From Devosia oryzisoli (GTDB taxonomy: Bacteria; Pseudomonadota; Alphaproteobacteria; Rhizobiales; Devosiaceae): a stretch of DNA of 64,000 nt. Position 1 is the stretch's first letter, and every line of letters begins with the position of its first letter. Below the pieces are notes generated by a model. That model was not told the DNA's origin. It made no database searches and saw only the letters and a list, made by a program, of their open reading frames with translations. Made by a program: the position numbers and the translations under genes. This document shows, in pieces, positions 16,689 to 25,361 of the stretch. The DNA lies in assembly GCF_014837245.1 (NCBI RefSeq), contig NZ_JACYFU010000006.1, positions 100,561-164,560 on the forward strand, read 5' to 3'.

Positions 16689-18320
16689 CTAGCCGTGCGG
16701 TTCCGGGCTCGAGCGCAGCGGGGTGGAATCATCGAGCGGCACCGTCTGGCGTTCGATCATCCGGTGGACGCGCGGCAGCCCCTCGCCCCGATGGAGGGCG
16801 CGCAACTGCTCGACATTGTCGGCATCGGCGCGGGTGCGGCGCAGATTGTGGCGGACGTAGTCGATCCAGGTGGGGACGTGATAGCTCTCTACCCAAAGTT
16901 CGGGATCCTCGAGATCGCGCAGGACCGACCACTGCCGCGCGCCATCGCGGATGCGGATGCGGCGGCGTTCGCTCATGAGAGCGAGGAAGGCGGGGATGTC
17001 GCCCTGCGCGATGCGGTAATCGACCATGATCAGGATCGGCCCGCTGCGCGCTCGCAGGTCCAGCTTGAGCAGAGGCTCGTTGAAGGTGTCGAGGGGGTTG
17101 AGGTCGCGCGCCTCGAACTGGGGCAGTGGCAGCTTGAGGCCGACGGCGCCGGTCAGCAACAGGACGCCGCCCGCCATGGCCAGCGCCCAGTTGGCGCCGA
17201 GGGCATCGGCGCTGAGGCCCCAGGTCCAGCTGCCCAGGGCCATGCCGCCGAACGTCGCCGTCTGGTAGAGCGAGAGGGCCCTGCCCACCACCCAGCGCGG
17301 CGAGGAGAGCTGAATGGAGACGTTGAAGAGGCTGAGCGCCAAAACCCAGCACGCGCCGGCCGGAAGCAGCGCCAGGTGGCTCAGGATGGAATTGCGGCTG
17401 AAGCCGAGGCCCAGGGCACTGAGGGCGAAGCCGAGGCAGGCGAGGCGCACGATTGTCTCGTTGTTGAAGCGCTCGCGCAGCGGATTGTTGAGAAGGGCGC
17501 CGGCAATGGCTCCGAGGCCGAAGGAGCCGAGGAGCGTGCCGTAGACGAGGGCGCCGCCCCCCACATATTCCTCGGCCACCGAGGGCAGCAGCGCCAAGAC
17601 GACAATGGCGGCGAAGCCGTAGAGGAAGCCGCGCAGCAGCACGATGAGCAGGTTGGGCGACATCGAGACGTAGCGGATGCCGGCGCCCATGGCACTGCCC
17701 AGCCGTTCGCGGGGCAGCCGGGCCTTGGCCTGCTGGGGGCGCCAGAAAAACAAAGTGGCAATGAGCGCCAGATAGGACACCGCGTTGAGCGCGAAAGCGG
17801 CCGCGGCACCCGCCAGCGCAACGATGAGGCCGCCCACCGCAGGCCCGACGCTGCGCATCATGTTGAAGCCCATCGAATTGAGCGTGACGGCGCCGGGAAG
17901 ATCCTCGCGCGGCACGACATCGCCCATCGAGGCCTGCCAGGATGGATTGAAGAGCGCGGTGCCGCACCCGATGAGGAAGGTGAAGACCAGCAGCAGCCAG
18001 GGGTTGAGCAGACCCATCCAGGCCATGATGGCGAGGACCAGCGAGACGATCGCCATGCCGATCTGGGCGATCAGCATGACCACACGCCGATCGAAATTAT
18101 CGGCCAGGGCGCCTGCGGCGATGGAAAAGATCATGATCGGCAGGGTGGTGGAGGCCTGCACCAGCGCCACCATGTTGTGGCTGTCCGTCAGCGTCGTCAT
18201 CATCCAGCCGGCACCAACGGCCTGCACGAGGCCACCCAGATTGGAGGCGAGGGTGGCAAGCCAGAGCATACGGAACGTCTGGTGGCGGAAAGGCGCGAGG
18301 ACGGACGCGCGCTGCGGCAT
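16689..18320 (-). CDS. MFS transporter (MFS_3/EntS-like) with C-terminal soluble domain
   Basis: 543 residues. The first 400 or so form a 12-helix major facilitator: FRHQTFRMLWLATLASNLGG at the start, and DNFDRRVVM for the conserved loop 2-3 motif. The last 130 residues (from GPILIMVDYRIAQGDIPAFL) are soluble and look like a dimeric alpha-beta barrel/antibiotic-monooxygenase-like ferredoxin fold. This N-C fusion is a recognised subgroup of the MFS_3 family, but its substrate is unknown; a siderophore or drug is guessed only from family names. It is divergent from the ClC gene and downstream of nothing obvious. Confidence 0.85.
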   Translation of the reverse strand: MPQRASVLAPFRHQTFRMLWLATLASNLGGLVQAVGAGWMMTTLTDSHNMVALVQASTTLPIMIFSIAAGALADNFDRRVVMLIAQIGMAIVSLVLAIMAWMGLLNPWLLLVFTFLIGCGTALFNPSWQASMGDVVPREDLPGAVTLNSMGFNMMRSVGPAVGGLIVALAGAAAAFALNAVSYLALIATLFFWRPQQAKARLPRERLGSAMGAGIRYVSMSPNLLIVLLRGFLYGFAAIVVLALLPSVAEEYVGGGALVYGTLLGSFGLGAIAGALLNNPLRERFNNETIVRLACLGFALSALGLGFSRNSILSHLALLPAGACWVLALSLFNVSIQLSSPRWVVGRALSLYQTATFGGMALGSWTWGLSADALGANWALAMAGGVLLLTGAVGLKLPLPQFEARDLNPLDTFNEPLLKLDLRARSGPILIMVDYRIAQGDIPAFLALMSERRRIRIRDGARQWSVLRDLEDPELWVESYHVPTWIDYVRHNLRRTRADADNVEQLRALHRGEGLPRVHRMIERQTVPLDDSTPLRSSPEPHG

Positions 18321-18509
18321 GGGGACGATTCTCCTCTTGTCCCGTTAAGGCTACGCCGAGGCCGAAGCGGATGCTACCTCCCCGCCGACAAACGTACGGC
18401 GCTGCCCGCCGGTTTTTTTGGCGGGGCGGTGTCAAAATGCGGTGTGGTGCCTATTGGGCGCTGCAAGCCCATTGACGCCGCCAAGCGGGCATTGCAAGCC
18501 AAACGGGCC

Positions 18510-20372
18510 ATGCCCGACCAAGCCGAACCCCGCCAAAACCTGCCGCCGCCAGAGTTCCAAGGCAAACCTTCCCTTCTGCATGCGCTCGGCGAGGGCTGGG
18601 CGGGGGTGGCCGTCTGGTGGCTCGGTCGGATCGACAGGGCGGGTCTGCCCGCCCGTCTGCGGACGCTGGTGCGGCGCCGCGAGAGCTGGCTGGTCCTCCT
18701 GGCTGTGCTTGTGGGTGTGTTCGCCGGGCTCATGGTTCTGCTGCTGCGCTCCGTGGCCTACTGGCTGCAAAGCACGCTGTTCGATCTGCCGCCCGACCAG
18801 CGCATCAGCGGCCTGGGCGGCCTGCCTGTCGACGCCATGCTTATTCCCGCGGCGGGCGGTGTCCTGCTCGGGCTGATCGGTCTCGCGCTGCGCCGTCGCA
18901 AGGCCCGTTACGTCGACCTGGTGGAGGCCAATGCCCTGCATGGCGGGAAACTCTCCATGGTGGACAGCCTCATCATCACCGGTCAGACGATCATCTCCAA
19001 CGGCTTTGGCGCATCTGTAGGACTGGAGGCGGCCTACACCCAGATGGGCGGCGTTGCCGCTTCCAAGTTGGGAGACATGCTGCAATTGCGCAGGGGCGAC
19101 ATGCGCAAGCTCGTGGGATGCGGCGCAGCGGGGGCCATAGCCGCAGCGTTCGGTGCACCCCTCACTGGCGCGTTCTATGCGTTCGAACTCATCATCGGCA
19201 CCTATACGATCGCGACGCTGGCGCCGGTCATGGCCGCGTCCATCGCGGCGGTGCTGGTGACGGCCCTGTTCGGGCATGGCGAACCGATCGTCACCATTCC
19301 CGAGGTGATCACGATCGGGGTGCCGCAGGTGCTGCTGATCATCCTCAGCGGCCTCGTGACCGGGGCTATCGGCATCCTGCTGATGCGGCTGGTGGGGTCG
19401 GTGGAACAGGCGTTCCGCACCTTCAAGATCCCGACCTGGGCACGCCCGGCCGTGGGTGGACTGGCCGTCGGGGCACTGGGCCTCATTACGCCGGCTGTGC
19501 TGTCGGCGGGCCATGGGGCGCTGGAAAAGGCCTTTGCCGCGCCGCCGCTCCCGGTGGTGCTGGCGATATCGATCGTCTTTCTCAAGGTGCTGGCTTCGGC
19601 GATTTCGCTGGGGGCGGGGTTCCGCGGCGGCCTGTTTTTCGCGTCCCTTTTCCTCGGGGCGATCCTGGGGCAGGTCCTTTACTGGGTCGCGCTGTGGATC
19701 AATCCGGGCCTCTTTCCCGAGCCCAGCATTCCCATGCTCGTCGGCATGGCTGGGCTGGCCGCCGCCATCGTGGGCGGGCCGCTCACCATGGCCTTCCTGG
19801 CGCTCGAAACCTCGGGGAGCCTGCCCCTGACGGTGGCGGTGCTGGTCGCGGCCGTGGCCTCCTCCATGCTGGTGCGCGAAACCTTCGGCTACTCCTTCAC
19901 CACCTGGCGCTTCCATTTGCGCGGCGAAACTATCCGCAGCGCCCATGACGTGGGCTGGATGCGCAACCTGACCGTGGGGCGGATGATGCGGCGCGACGTC
20001 AAATCCGTCAGCGAGGAGATGACGCTCAAGGAGTTCCGACGGCTTTATCCGCTCGGCGCCGCCACCCGCGTCATCGGGCTCAGGGACGATGGCCGCTATG
20101 CGGGGATGATCGATGTGGCGGACGCCTATGCGGACGAGGCGCTGGAGGATGGTGCCATGGTGGGGAGCATATTGCGTCACACCGACGTGATGCTGCATCC
20201 GGCTTTGGGGGCCGTCGACGCCGAAGCGCTCTTCGAAAAGCACAATGCCGATGCCCTTGTGGTCGTCTCGGACCTTGCAGAGCGCAAGGTGATCGGGACG
20301 CTGACGGAGTCGCACCTTCTGAGACGCTATTCGAACGAGCTGGAGCGGGCGCGGGCGGACCTGGCCCAATAG
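18510..20372 (+). CDS. ClC-family chloride channel/antiporter with C-terminal CBS domains
   Basis: 620 residues from the ATG at 18510. The membrane part has the ClC landmarks GASVGLEAAYTQ (gating Glu in the GxxxGxE motif) and GAGFRGGLFFASLFLGA (the GxFxP-like motif). The anion-binding GSGIP motif is not recognisable. A CBS pair occupies about residues 495-600 (LTVGRMMRRDVKSVSEEMTL...). I see no clear Shine-Dalgarno; in-frame GTG codons occur upstream, so the start is uncertain. An open frame that continues 600 codons further upstream is antisense to the MFS gene and is not coding. ClC proteins move chloride, often coupled to protons. Confidence 0.88.
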   Translation: MPDQAEPRQNLPPPEFQGKPSLLHALGEGWAGVAVWWLGRIDRAGLPARLRTLVRRRESWLVLLAVLVGVFAGLMVLLLRSVAYWLQSTLFDLPPDQRISGLGGLPVDAMLIPAAGGVLLGLIGLALRRRKARYVDLVEANALHGGKLSMVDSLIITGQTIISNGFGASVGLEAAYTQMGGVAASKLGDMLQLRRGDMRKLVGCGAAGAIAAAFGAPLTGAFYAFELIIGTYTIATLAPVMAASIAAVLVTALFGHGEPIVTIPEVITIGVPQVLLIILSGLVTGAIGILLMRLVGSVEQAFRTFKIPTWARPAVGGLAVGALGLITPAVLSAGHGALEKAFAAPPLPVVLAISIVFLKVLASAISLGAGFRGGLFFASLFLGAILGQVLYWVALWINPGLFPEPSIPMLVGMAGLAAAIVGGPLTMAFLALETSGSLPLTVAVLVAAVASSMLVRETFGYSFTTWRFHLRGETIRSAHDVGWMRNLTVGRMMRRDVKSVSEEMTLKEFRRLYPLGAATRVIGLRDDGRYAGMIDVADAYADEALEDGAMVGSILRHTDVMLHPALGAVDAEALFEKHNADALVVVSDLAERKVIGTLTESHLLRRYSNELERARADLAQ

Positions 20373-20471
20373 CCGGGGCGACGTGGCAAATCAGTGCGCA
20401 CGCGCTATAGGGGGACCACGCTCAGCCCAGAAACCCGCCCCTCCGGGCGCAGACGCCCAGGCGGCCATGCC

Positions 20472-21482
20472 ATGACTTCGCTTCTCATTCCCGATTTCGA
20501 CCTTGGGCCTCACAACACGCTGGCTGTGCCGGCGCGGTCGCGCTTCGGCGCCGTGGTGACCGACAAGGGCGTGCTGGAGCAGCTCGTGGCCGAAGCCGAG
20601 GAGCGGGGGCTGCCGCTGCGCATGCTGGGCGGTGGTTCGAACGTGGTGCTGTCGAGCCAGTTCGAGGGGGTCACGGCGCTGATGGGCATCAAGGGCATCA
20701 GCGTGCTCGACGGTACGGCCGAGGCGGCGCTGGTGGAGGCGGGCGCCGGGGAAACCTGGCACGATCTTGTCGCCCAGACGGTGCGGCAGGGGCTGGGCGG
20801 GCTGGAGAACCTTGCCGCCATTCCGGGCACGGTGGGCGCGGCGCCGGTACAGAATATCGGTGCCTATGGCGTGGAACTGGCCGATCGCTTCGAGCAGCTC
20901 GAGGCCTATGACCACGAGAAGCGCATGTTCCGGGTGTTCAGCCGCGAAGACTGCCGGTTCGCCTATCGCGACAGCGTCTTCAAGGCGCATCCGGGCCGCT
21001 TTACGGTCGTTTCGGTGCGGCTGCGACTGCCGCGGCCGTGGGTGCCGGTGCTGAACTATGCGGGCCTCTCGACACTGGGCGCCGAGAGGGAAGTTTCGGC
21101 CGAACGAGTGTTCGAGACGGTCGTTGCCGTGCGGGCCAGCAAGCTACCCGACTGGCGGACGCTGCCCAATGCGGGTTCGTTCTTCCACAATCCCGTGGTG
21201 CCTGTGGCCGTGGCCGATGCGCTGATCGCCCGGCATCCGGGGGCGCCGCGCTACCCGGCAGCCGAAGGGTTCGCCAAGCTCTCAGCGGGCTGGTTGATCG
21301 AGCGTGCGGGGCTCAAAGGCCATCGGCAGGGGCCGGTCGGGGTTTCCGAACAGCATGCGCTGGTGCTGGTCAATCCGGGTCACGGCACCCAGGAGGACGT
21401 GGCGGCGCTGGCCCGCCACATCCAGGCGAAGGTGGAGGCCGAGTTTGGCGTGCGCCTGACGCCTGAACCGATCTTCATGTGA
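20472..21482 (+). CDS. murB: UDP-N-acetylmuramate dehydrogenase, E. coli (type I) form
   Basis: 336 residues. MurB reduces UDP-GlcNAc-enolpyruvate to UDP-MurNAc using FAD and NADPH. The FAD-binding segment LGGGSNVVLS and IPGTVGAAPVQNIGAYGVE are present. Catalytic residues match type I: Arg166 (AYRDSVFK), Ser236 (AGSFFHNPVV) and Glu332 (TPEPIFM end). Type I is the gammaproteobacterial-like form with the long loop; most Alphaproteobacteria keep a type II MurB in the dcw cluster. This gene stands alone, between ClC and a sigma-54 activator gene, so it may be an additional or replacement copy. Confidence 0.92.
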   Translation: MTSLLIPDFDLGPHNTLAVPARSRFGAVVTDKGVLEQLVAEAEERGLPLRMLGGGSNVVLSSQFEGVTALMGIKGISVLDGTAEAALVEAGAGETWHDLVAQTVRQGLGGLENLAAIPGTVGAAPVQNIGAYGVELADRFEQLEAYDHEKRMFRVFSREDCRFAYRDSVFKAHPGRFTVVSVRLRLPRPWVPVLNYAGLSTLGAEREVSAERVFETVVAVRASKLPDWRTLPNAGSFFHNPVVPVAVADALIARHPGAPRYPAAEGFAKLSAGWLIERAGLKGHRQGPVGVSEQHALVLVNPGHGTQEDVAALARHIQAKVEAEFGVRLTPEPIFM

Positions 21483-21485
21483 TGC

Positions 21486-22994
21486 TCAGGCCGCGTCGCT
21501 GAGGCTTTCGGCCAAACCATATTCGTGCAGCTTGCGGTAAAGCGTCGAGCGGCCGATGCCGAGCGCTCGCGCCACGCGGGACATGCGGCCGTTGTGATGC
21601 CGAATGGCGTTCTCGATGGCGGCGCGTTCGATCTCGGCGAGAGGCTGAAGTTCGCCGGTCTGGTCGAGGAAGCGGTCGGCGGATAGCGCCTGCATTATCT
21701 CGGGCTTGAGACGGGCTGGAGCGGCGTCGATATGGATGGGCGCTGCAGGTGTCTCGACTTCCTCAAGCGTGCGCAGCACTTCCTCCCGGCCGGCCGACTG
21801 CGCGACGATCTGGGGGAAATCCTGGGTCTCGAGGAAGGGGCCGTCGCACAGCACGACCGCCCGATAAACCGCATTCTCGAGCTGGCGGATATTGCCCGGC
21901 CAGTTGTAGTTGCCCAACAGATCGAGGGCCTTTGGGGAAGCGCCCAGCACCCGCTTGCCGGCCTCGGCAGAGAAGCGGGCGATAAAGTGCGCCACGAGTT
22001 CGGGCAGGTCTTCGAGCCGCTCGCGCAGGGGCGGAACGTAGATCGGAAAGACGTTGAGCCGATAATAGAGGTCTTCGCGGAAGTCGCCGCTCTTGGCCAG
22101 GTTCAGCAAACGCCGGTTGGTGGCGGAGATCAGCCGGACATTGACCTTTTCCGGCTTTGTGGCCCCCAGCGGCTCGACCTCGCCCTCCTGAATGACGCGC
22201 AGGAGCTTGACCTGGGTGTCGAGCGGCAGTTCGCCGACCTCGTCGAGAAAGAGCGTGCCGCCGTGAGCTTCGCTGAACTTGCCGGGCTGATCGGCGATGG
22301 CGCCGGTGAAGGCGCCCTTGCGATGGCCGAACAGGACCGACTCCACAAGATTGGGCGGGATGGCGCCGCAATTGACGGTGACGAAGGGCCGGCCGGCCCG
22401 GTCGCCGGTGCCCTGGATGATGCGCGCAATCAATTCCTTGCCGACGCCGGTTTCGCCTTCGATGAGCACTGGAATGGTGCTCTTGGCGGCCTTGGCGCAG
22501 AGGGTGAGGACGCGGGCCATGGAGGGCGCGGTGGCGATCATGTCGGCACGGGTAAAGGTGCCGGCGCGGCGGGCGTGCTCGGCCCGGATGGCGGCTTCGA
22601 GCGTATCGAGCTTGAGCGCGTTGCGCAGCGAGATGATCAGCCGCTCGGGCGCTACGGGTTTGACGAAGTAATCCGCCGCGCCCTGGCGCATTGCCGAGAT
22701 GACGGTTTCGAGCGAGGCGTTGGCCGTCTGGATGATCACCGGCGTGGTCAGGCCCTCGCGGCGCATCACGTCCATGACGCCCATGCCATCGAGATCGGGC
22801 ATGACCAGATCAAGAATCATGGCCCCGACCTGCCGGTCATCGCGCAGGATGGAGAGAGCCTGTTCGCCGCTTGTCGCCGTCAGGGGGCGGAACCCGGCGC
22901 GATTGGCCACTTCGGCCGTAATCCGCAGTTGCACCGGATCGTCATCGACAACAAGAACACGCGTCATCCGTACCCCAGACATTCTGACCGGCAT
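21486..22994 (-). CDS. Sigma-54-dependent response regulator, TacA-like
   Basis: Receiver, AAA+ and Fis-type HTH domains in order. The phosphoacceptor is Asp62 (AMILDLVMPDLDG, counted from the first ATG), Walker A is GETGVGKE, the sigma-54 contact loop GAFTGA is intact, and the HTH MSRVARALGIGRSTLYRKL ends the protein. It acts as an ATP-driven activator at sigma-54 promoters. The receiver resembles Caulobacter TacA, a CtrA-dependent regulator of polar development, and a CtrA-type site lies upstream. Three in-frame ATGs (22994, 22982, 22967) are possible starts; none has a strong ribosome-binding site. The convergent murB stop is only 3 bases away. Confidence 0.9.
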   Translation of the reverse strand: MPVRMSGVRMTRVLVVDDDPVQLRITAEVANRAGFRPLTATSGEQALSILRDDRQVGAMILDLVMPDLDGMGVMDVMRREGLTTPVIIQTANASLETVISAMRQGAADYFVKPVAPERLIISLRNALKLDTLEAAIRAEHARRAGTFTRADMIATAPSMARVLTLCAKAAKSTIPVLIEGETGVGKELIARIIQGTGDRAGRPFVTVNCGAIPPNLVESVLFGHRKGAFTGAIADQPGKFSEAHGGTLFLDEVGELPLDTQVKLLRVIQEGEVEPLGATKPEKVNVRLISATNRRLLNLAKSGDFREDLYYRLNVFPIYVPPLRERLEDLPELVAHFIARFSAEAGKRVLGASPKALDLLGNYNWPGNIRQLENAVYRAVVLCDGPFLETQDFPQIVAQSAGREEVLRTLEEVETPAAPIHIDAAPARLKPEIMQALSADRFLDQTGELQPLAEIERAAIENAIRHHNGRMSRVARALGIGRSTLYRKLHEYGLAESLSDAA

Positions 22995-23043
22995 CGCTCC
23001 GAATCGTGCTGTGCCGTTTTGGGAAGACGATGCCGACAGGCTC

Positions 23044-23058
23044 TTAAGAGGGTGTTAA
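23044..23058 (-). promoter_or_regulatory. CtrA-type binding site upstream of the TacA-like gene
   Basis: TTAA-N7-TTAA, the full CtrA consensus spacing, 50 bases upstream of the first ATG of the sigma-54 regulator gene. On the gene's strand it reads TTAACACCCTCTTAA. The position fits overlap with a -35 region. Confidence 0.6.
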
Positions 23059-23151
23059 GCCTAGACAATTTCTCGCAGGCGGCCGCGCAAGAAAAAGGGT
23101 CGCGGCTCTCGCCGTGACCCTCCAGAGCTGATCGAGCAGGTTATGCGGCCT

Positions 23152-23328
23152 TTATTGCCGCGTCGCACCCTGGAGCTTGGAAAGTTCGTCCTTCACTTCG
23201 AGTTTCTTCCGCTTGAGGGCGGATACCATCAGGTCATCAACCTGCCGACTCTGCAGTTCGCTCTGAATCTGCCGGTCCAGTTCCTGATGACGCCGTTCGA
23301 GCGCCGCGATGTGGCCTTCAGTCGTCAT
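23152..23328 (-). CDS. DUF465 (YdcH-like) small protein
   Basis: 58 residues, start ATG after AAGGAG. DUF465 proteins are short helical, coiled-coil-like polypeptides of unknown function. The family pattern is clear: HIAALERRHQELDRQI, then LMVSALKRKKLEVKDEL. It is divergent from a second DUF465 gene about 150 bases away. Confidence 0.88.
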   Translation of the reverse strand: MTTEGHIAALERRHQELDRQIQSELQSRQVDDLMVSALKRKKLEVKDELSKLQGATRQ

Positions 23329-23479
23329 AACAACTCCTTTGAGCGTGTTGGACATCGGCATCGTCACAAATATTTCACGCTTTGTCGACGCCGTTCGGGG
23401 CCGGGGCGAAATCAGATGCAAAAATGAATGTGATGCGCTAACCAGTGGACTGTCTGGGGCGTCAGAAGCGCGGAAAGCC

Positions 23480-23695
23480 ATGTTGGTTCTGTCCAAGGAG
23501 CAAGAAGCCCAGCTGGGCCTGGAACTGGCCACGAAACGCCAGGAACACGCCGATCTCGACGCCGCCATCCATACGCTGACCCAGTCACGGGTCGCTGACC
23601 GCATGCTGATTCAGCGGCTCAAGAAGCGCAAGCTGGCGCTCAAGGACCGCATTGTCCAACTCGAGACGATCCTGCTTCCCGACATCATCGCCTGA
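23480..23695 (+). CDS. DUF465 (YdcH-like) small protein, paralogue
   Basis: 71 residues from the ATG after GGAAAG. It shares the DUF465 ending (RMLIQRLKKRKLALKDRIVQLE), like the divergent neighbour's VSALKRKKLEVKDEL, but the N-terminal half differs (LVLSKEQEAQLGLEL). Such pairs could arise by duplication or keep separate roles. The function is unknown. Confidence 0.85.
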   Translation: MLVLSKEQEAQLGLELATKRQEHADLDAAIHTLTQSRVADRMLIQRLKKRKLALKDRIVQLETILLPDIIA

Positions 23696-23768
23696 CCCGC
23701 CGGCGCCTTGAGTTGTGTCAGGAATTGGGCTAACTGCGCGCTTTGCGGCACGCGATGGGGGAATCGCC

Positions 23769-24260
23769 ATGCTCAAGCCACCGGTCGCCATCGTCATGGG
23801 CAGCCAATCGGACTGGCCCACAATGCGGCTGGCCGCGGAAACCCTCGAAACCCTCGGCGTCGAATATGAGGCGCGCATCGTTTCGGCGCACCGCACGCCC
23901 GAGCGCATGGTGGACTTTGCCAGCAATGCGCGGACGGATGGCGTCAAGGTCATCATCGCCGGGGCCGGTGGCGCGGCGCATTTGCCGGGGATGATCGCAG
24001 CGATGACGACGTTGCCGGTGTTCGGCGTGCCGGTGCGCTCCAAGGCGCTGAGCGGCGTCGACAGCCTCTACTCGATCGTGCAGATGCCGGGCGGCGTGCC
24101 CGTGGGCACGCTGGCGATCGGCGAGCCAGGGGCGATCAATGCGGCGCTGCTCGCCGCATCGGTGCTGTCGCTGGGTGATGAGGATCTCGCCGACCGTCTC
24201 GAGGCGCATCGCGAACGCCAGCGGGACGCGGTGCCGCAATTTCCGTCCGACAGCGAGTAG
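23769..24260 (+). CDS. purE: N5-carboxyaminoimidazole ribonucleotide mutase
   Basis: 163 residues from the ATG after GGGGAAT. PurE moves the carboxyl of N5-CAIR to give CAIR in de novo purine synthesis. The class I motif GSQSDW, the catalytic His segment SAHRTPERM and the [12 protein letters not shown] motif are present. It is 6 bases upstream of purK, so they form a purEK operon. Confidence 0.97.
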   Translation: MLKPPVAIVMGSQSDWPTMRLAAETLETLGVEYEARIVSAHRTPERMVDFASNARTDGVKVIIAGAGGAAHLPGMIAAMTTLPVFGVPVRSKALSGVDSLYSIVQMPGGVPVGTLAIGEPGAINAALLAASVLSLGDEDLADRLEAHRERQRDAVPQFPSDSE

Positions 24261-24266
24261 GTTTTG

Positions 24267-25355
24267 GTGTCCCAATCTGTTTCTCCGCTCGCTCCGGGCG
24301 CGACCATCGGCATTCTGGGTGGAGGGCAACTGGGCCGGATGCTGGCGCTGGCCGCGGCGCGGCTCGGGCTCAAAACCCATATCTATTGCCCCGATCCCGA
24401 CAGCCCGGCTTTCGAGGTGACGCCGCACAAGACCGTGACGGCGTACGACGATGTCGAGGCACTGCGGCGCTTTGCCGAGACGGTGGACGTCATCACCTAT
24501 GAGTTCGAGAATGTCCCGGCCATGACGGCCGAGACCCTGGCGGCCCTGAAGCCGTTGCGGCCGGGCGCCAATGCGCTGGCCGTGGCGCAGGACCGGCTGG
24601 CCGAAAAGGGGTTCCTGTCGTCCAAGAATATCCCCGTTGCGGCCTATCGCGCTGTCGGTTCGATGGACGACCTCGAAAGCGCCGTCGCGGCTCTGGGCCT
24701 ACCCAGTGTGCTCAAGACCACGCGGCTCGGATATGACGGCAAGGGGCAGCGCGTGCTGCGGACGGCGGAGGACCTCGCGCCGGCCTTCGAGGCGCTGGCT
24801 CCGCACCCGCTCGTGCTCGAGGCCTTCGTGCCGTTCGAGAAGGAAATTTCGGTTGTCGTTGCGCGTGGTGCCGATGGCACGGTTCGCGCCTACGATGCGG
24901 CGGAGAACGTACACCGCGACCACATCCTCTTCACCTCCACCGTGCCGGCGACGCTGGCGCCGGGCCTCGAGCGGCAGGCGGGCATGATCGCCAAGGCCAT
25001 CGTCATCGCGCTCGACTATGTGGGGGTGCTCGGGGTGGAGTTCTTCGTGGTGCCGGGCGAGGGGCGACCTTCGCTGCTCGTCAACGAGATCGCGCCCAGG
25101 GTGCACAATTCCGGCCACTGGACCGAGGCTGTGTGCCTGACAGATCAGTTCGAGCAGCACGTCAGGGCCATCGCAGGCTGGCCGCTGGGTGATCCGCGGC
25201 GACTGGCCGACGTGGTTATGCAGAACCTCATCGGTGACGAAGTGGAGCAGGTGCCGGGGGGCATCGACGGGGATACGCAGCCCCATCTTTACGGCAAGGC
25301 GGAGGCCCGGCCGGGGCGCAAGATGGGCCACATCAACCGCATCATCCGGCCGTAG
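24267..25355 (+). CDS. purK: 5-(carboxyamino)imidazole ribonucleotide synthase
   Basis: 362 residues, ATP-grasp fold, using ATP, bicarbonate and AIR to make N5-CAIR for PurE. IGILGGGQLGRMLALAA, LKTTRLGYDGKGQ and NEIAPRVHNSGHWTEAV are diagnostic. The start is taken as GTG at 24267, since the TTG one codon earlier is weaker. It is the second gene of the purEK operon. Confidence 0.96.
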   Translation: MSQSVSPLAPGATIGILGGGQLGRMLALAAARLGLKTHIYCPDPDSPAFEVTPHKTVTAYDDVEALRRFAETVDVITYEFENVPAMTAETLAALKPLRPGANALAVAQDRLAEKGFLSSKNIPVAAYRAVGSMDDLESAVAALGLPSVLKTTRLGYDGKGQRVLRTAEDLAPAFEALAPHPLVLEAFVPFEKEISVVVARGADGTVRAYDAAENVHRDHILFTSTVPATLAPGLERQAGMIAKAIVIALDYVGVLGVEFFVVPGEGRPSLLVNEIAPRVHNSGHWTEAVCLTDQFEQHVRAIAGWPLGDPRRLADVVMQNLIGDEVEQVPGGIDGDTQPHLYGKAEARPGRKMGHINRIIRP

Positions 25356-25361
25356 CGACGA

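Noticed and set aside
16695..18509. Open frame of about 600 codons in phase with the ClC gene, upstream of it
   Set aside because: It is antisense to the MFS transporter gene and has an arginine/glutamate-rich, non-protein-like composition. High-GC antisense frames of this type are common here.
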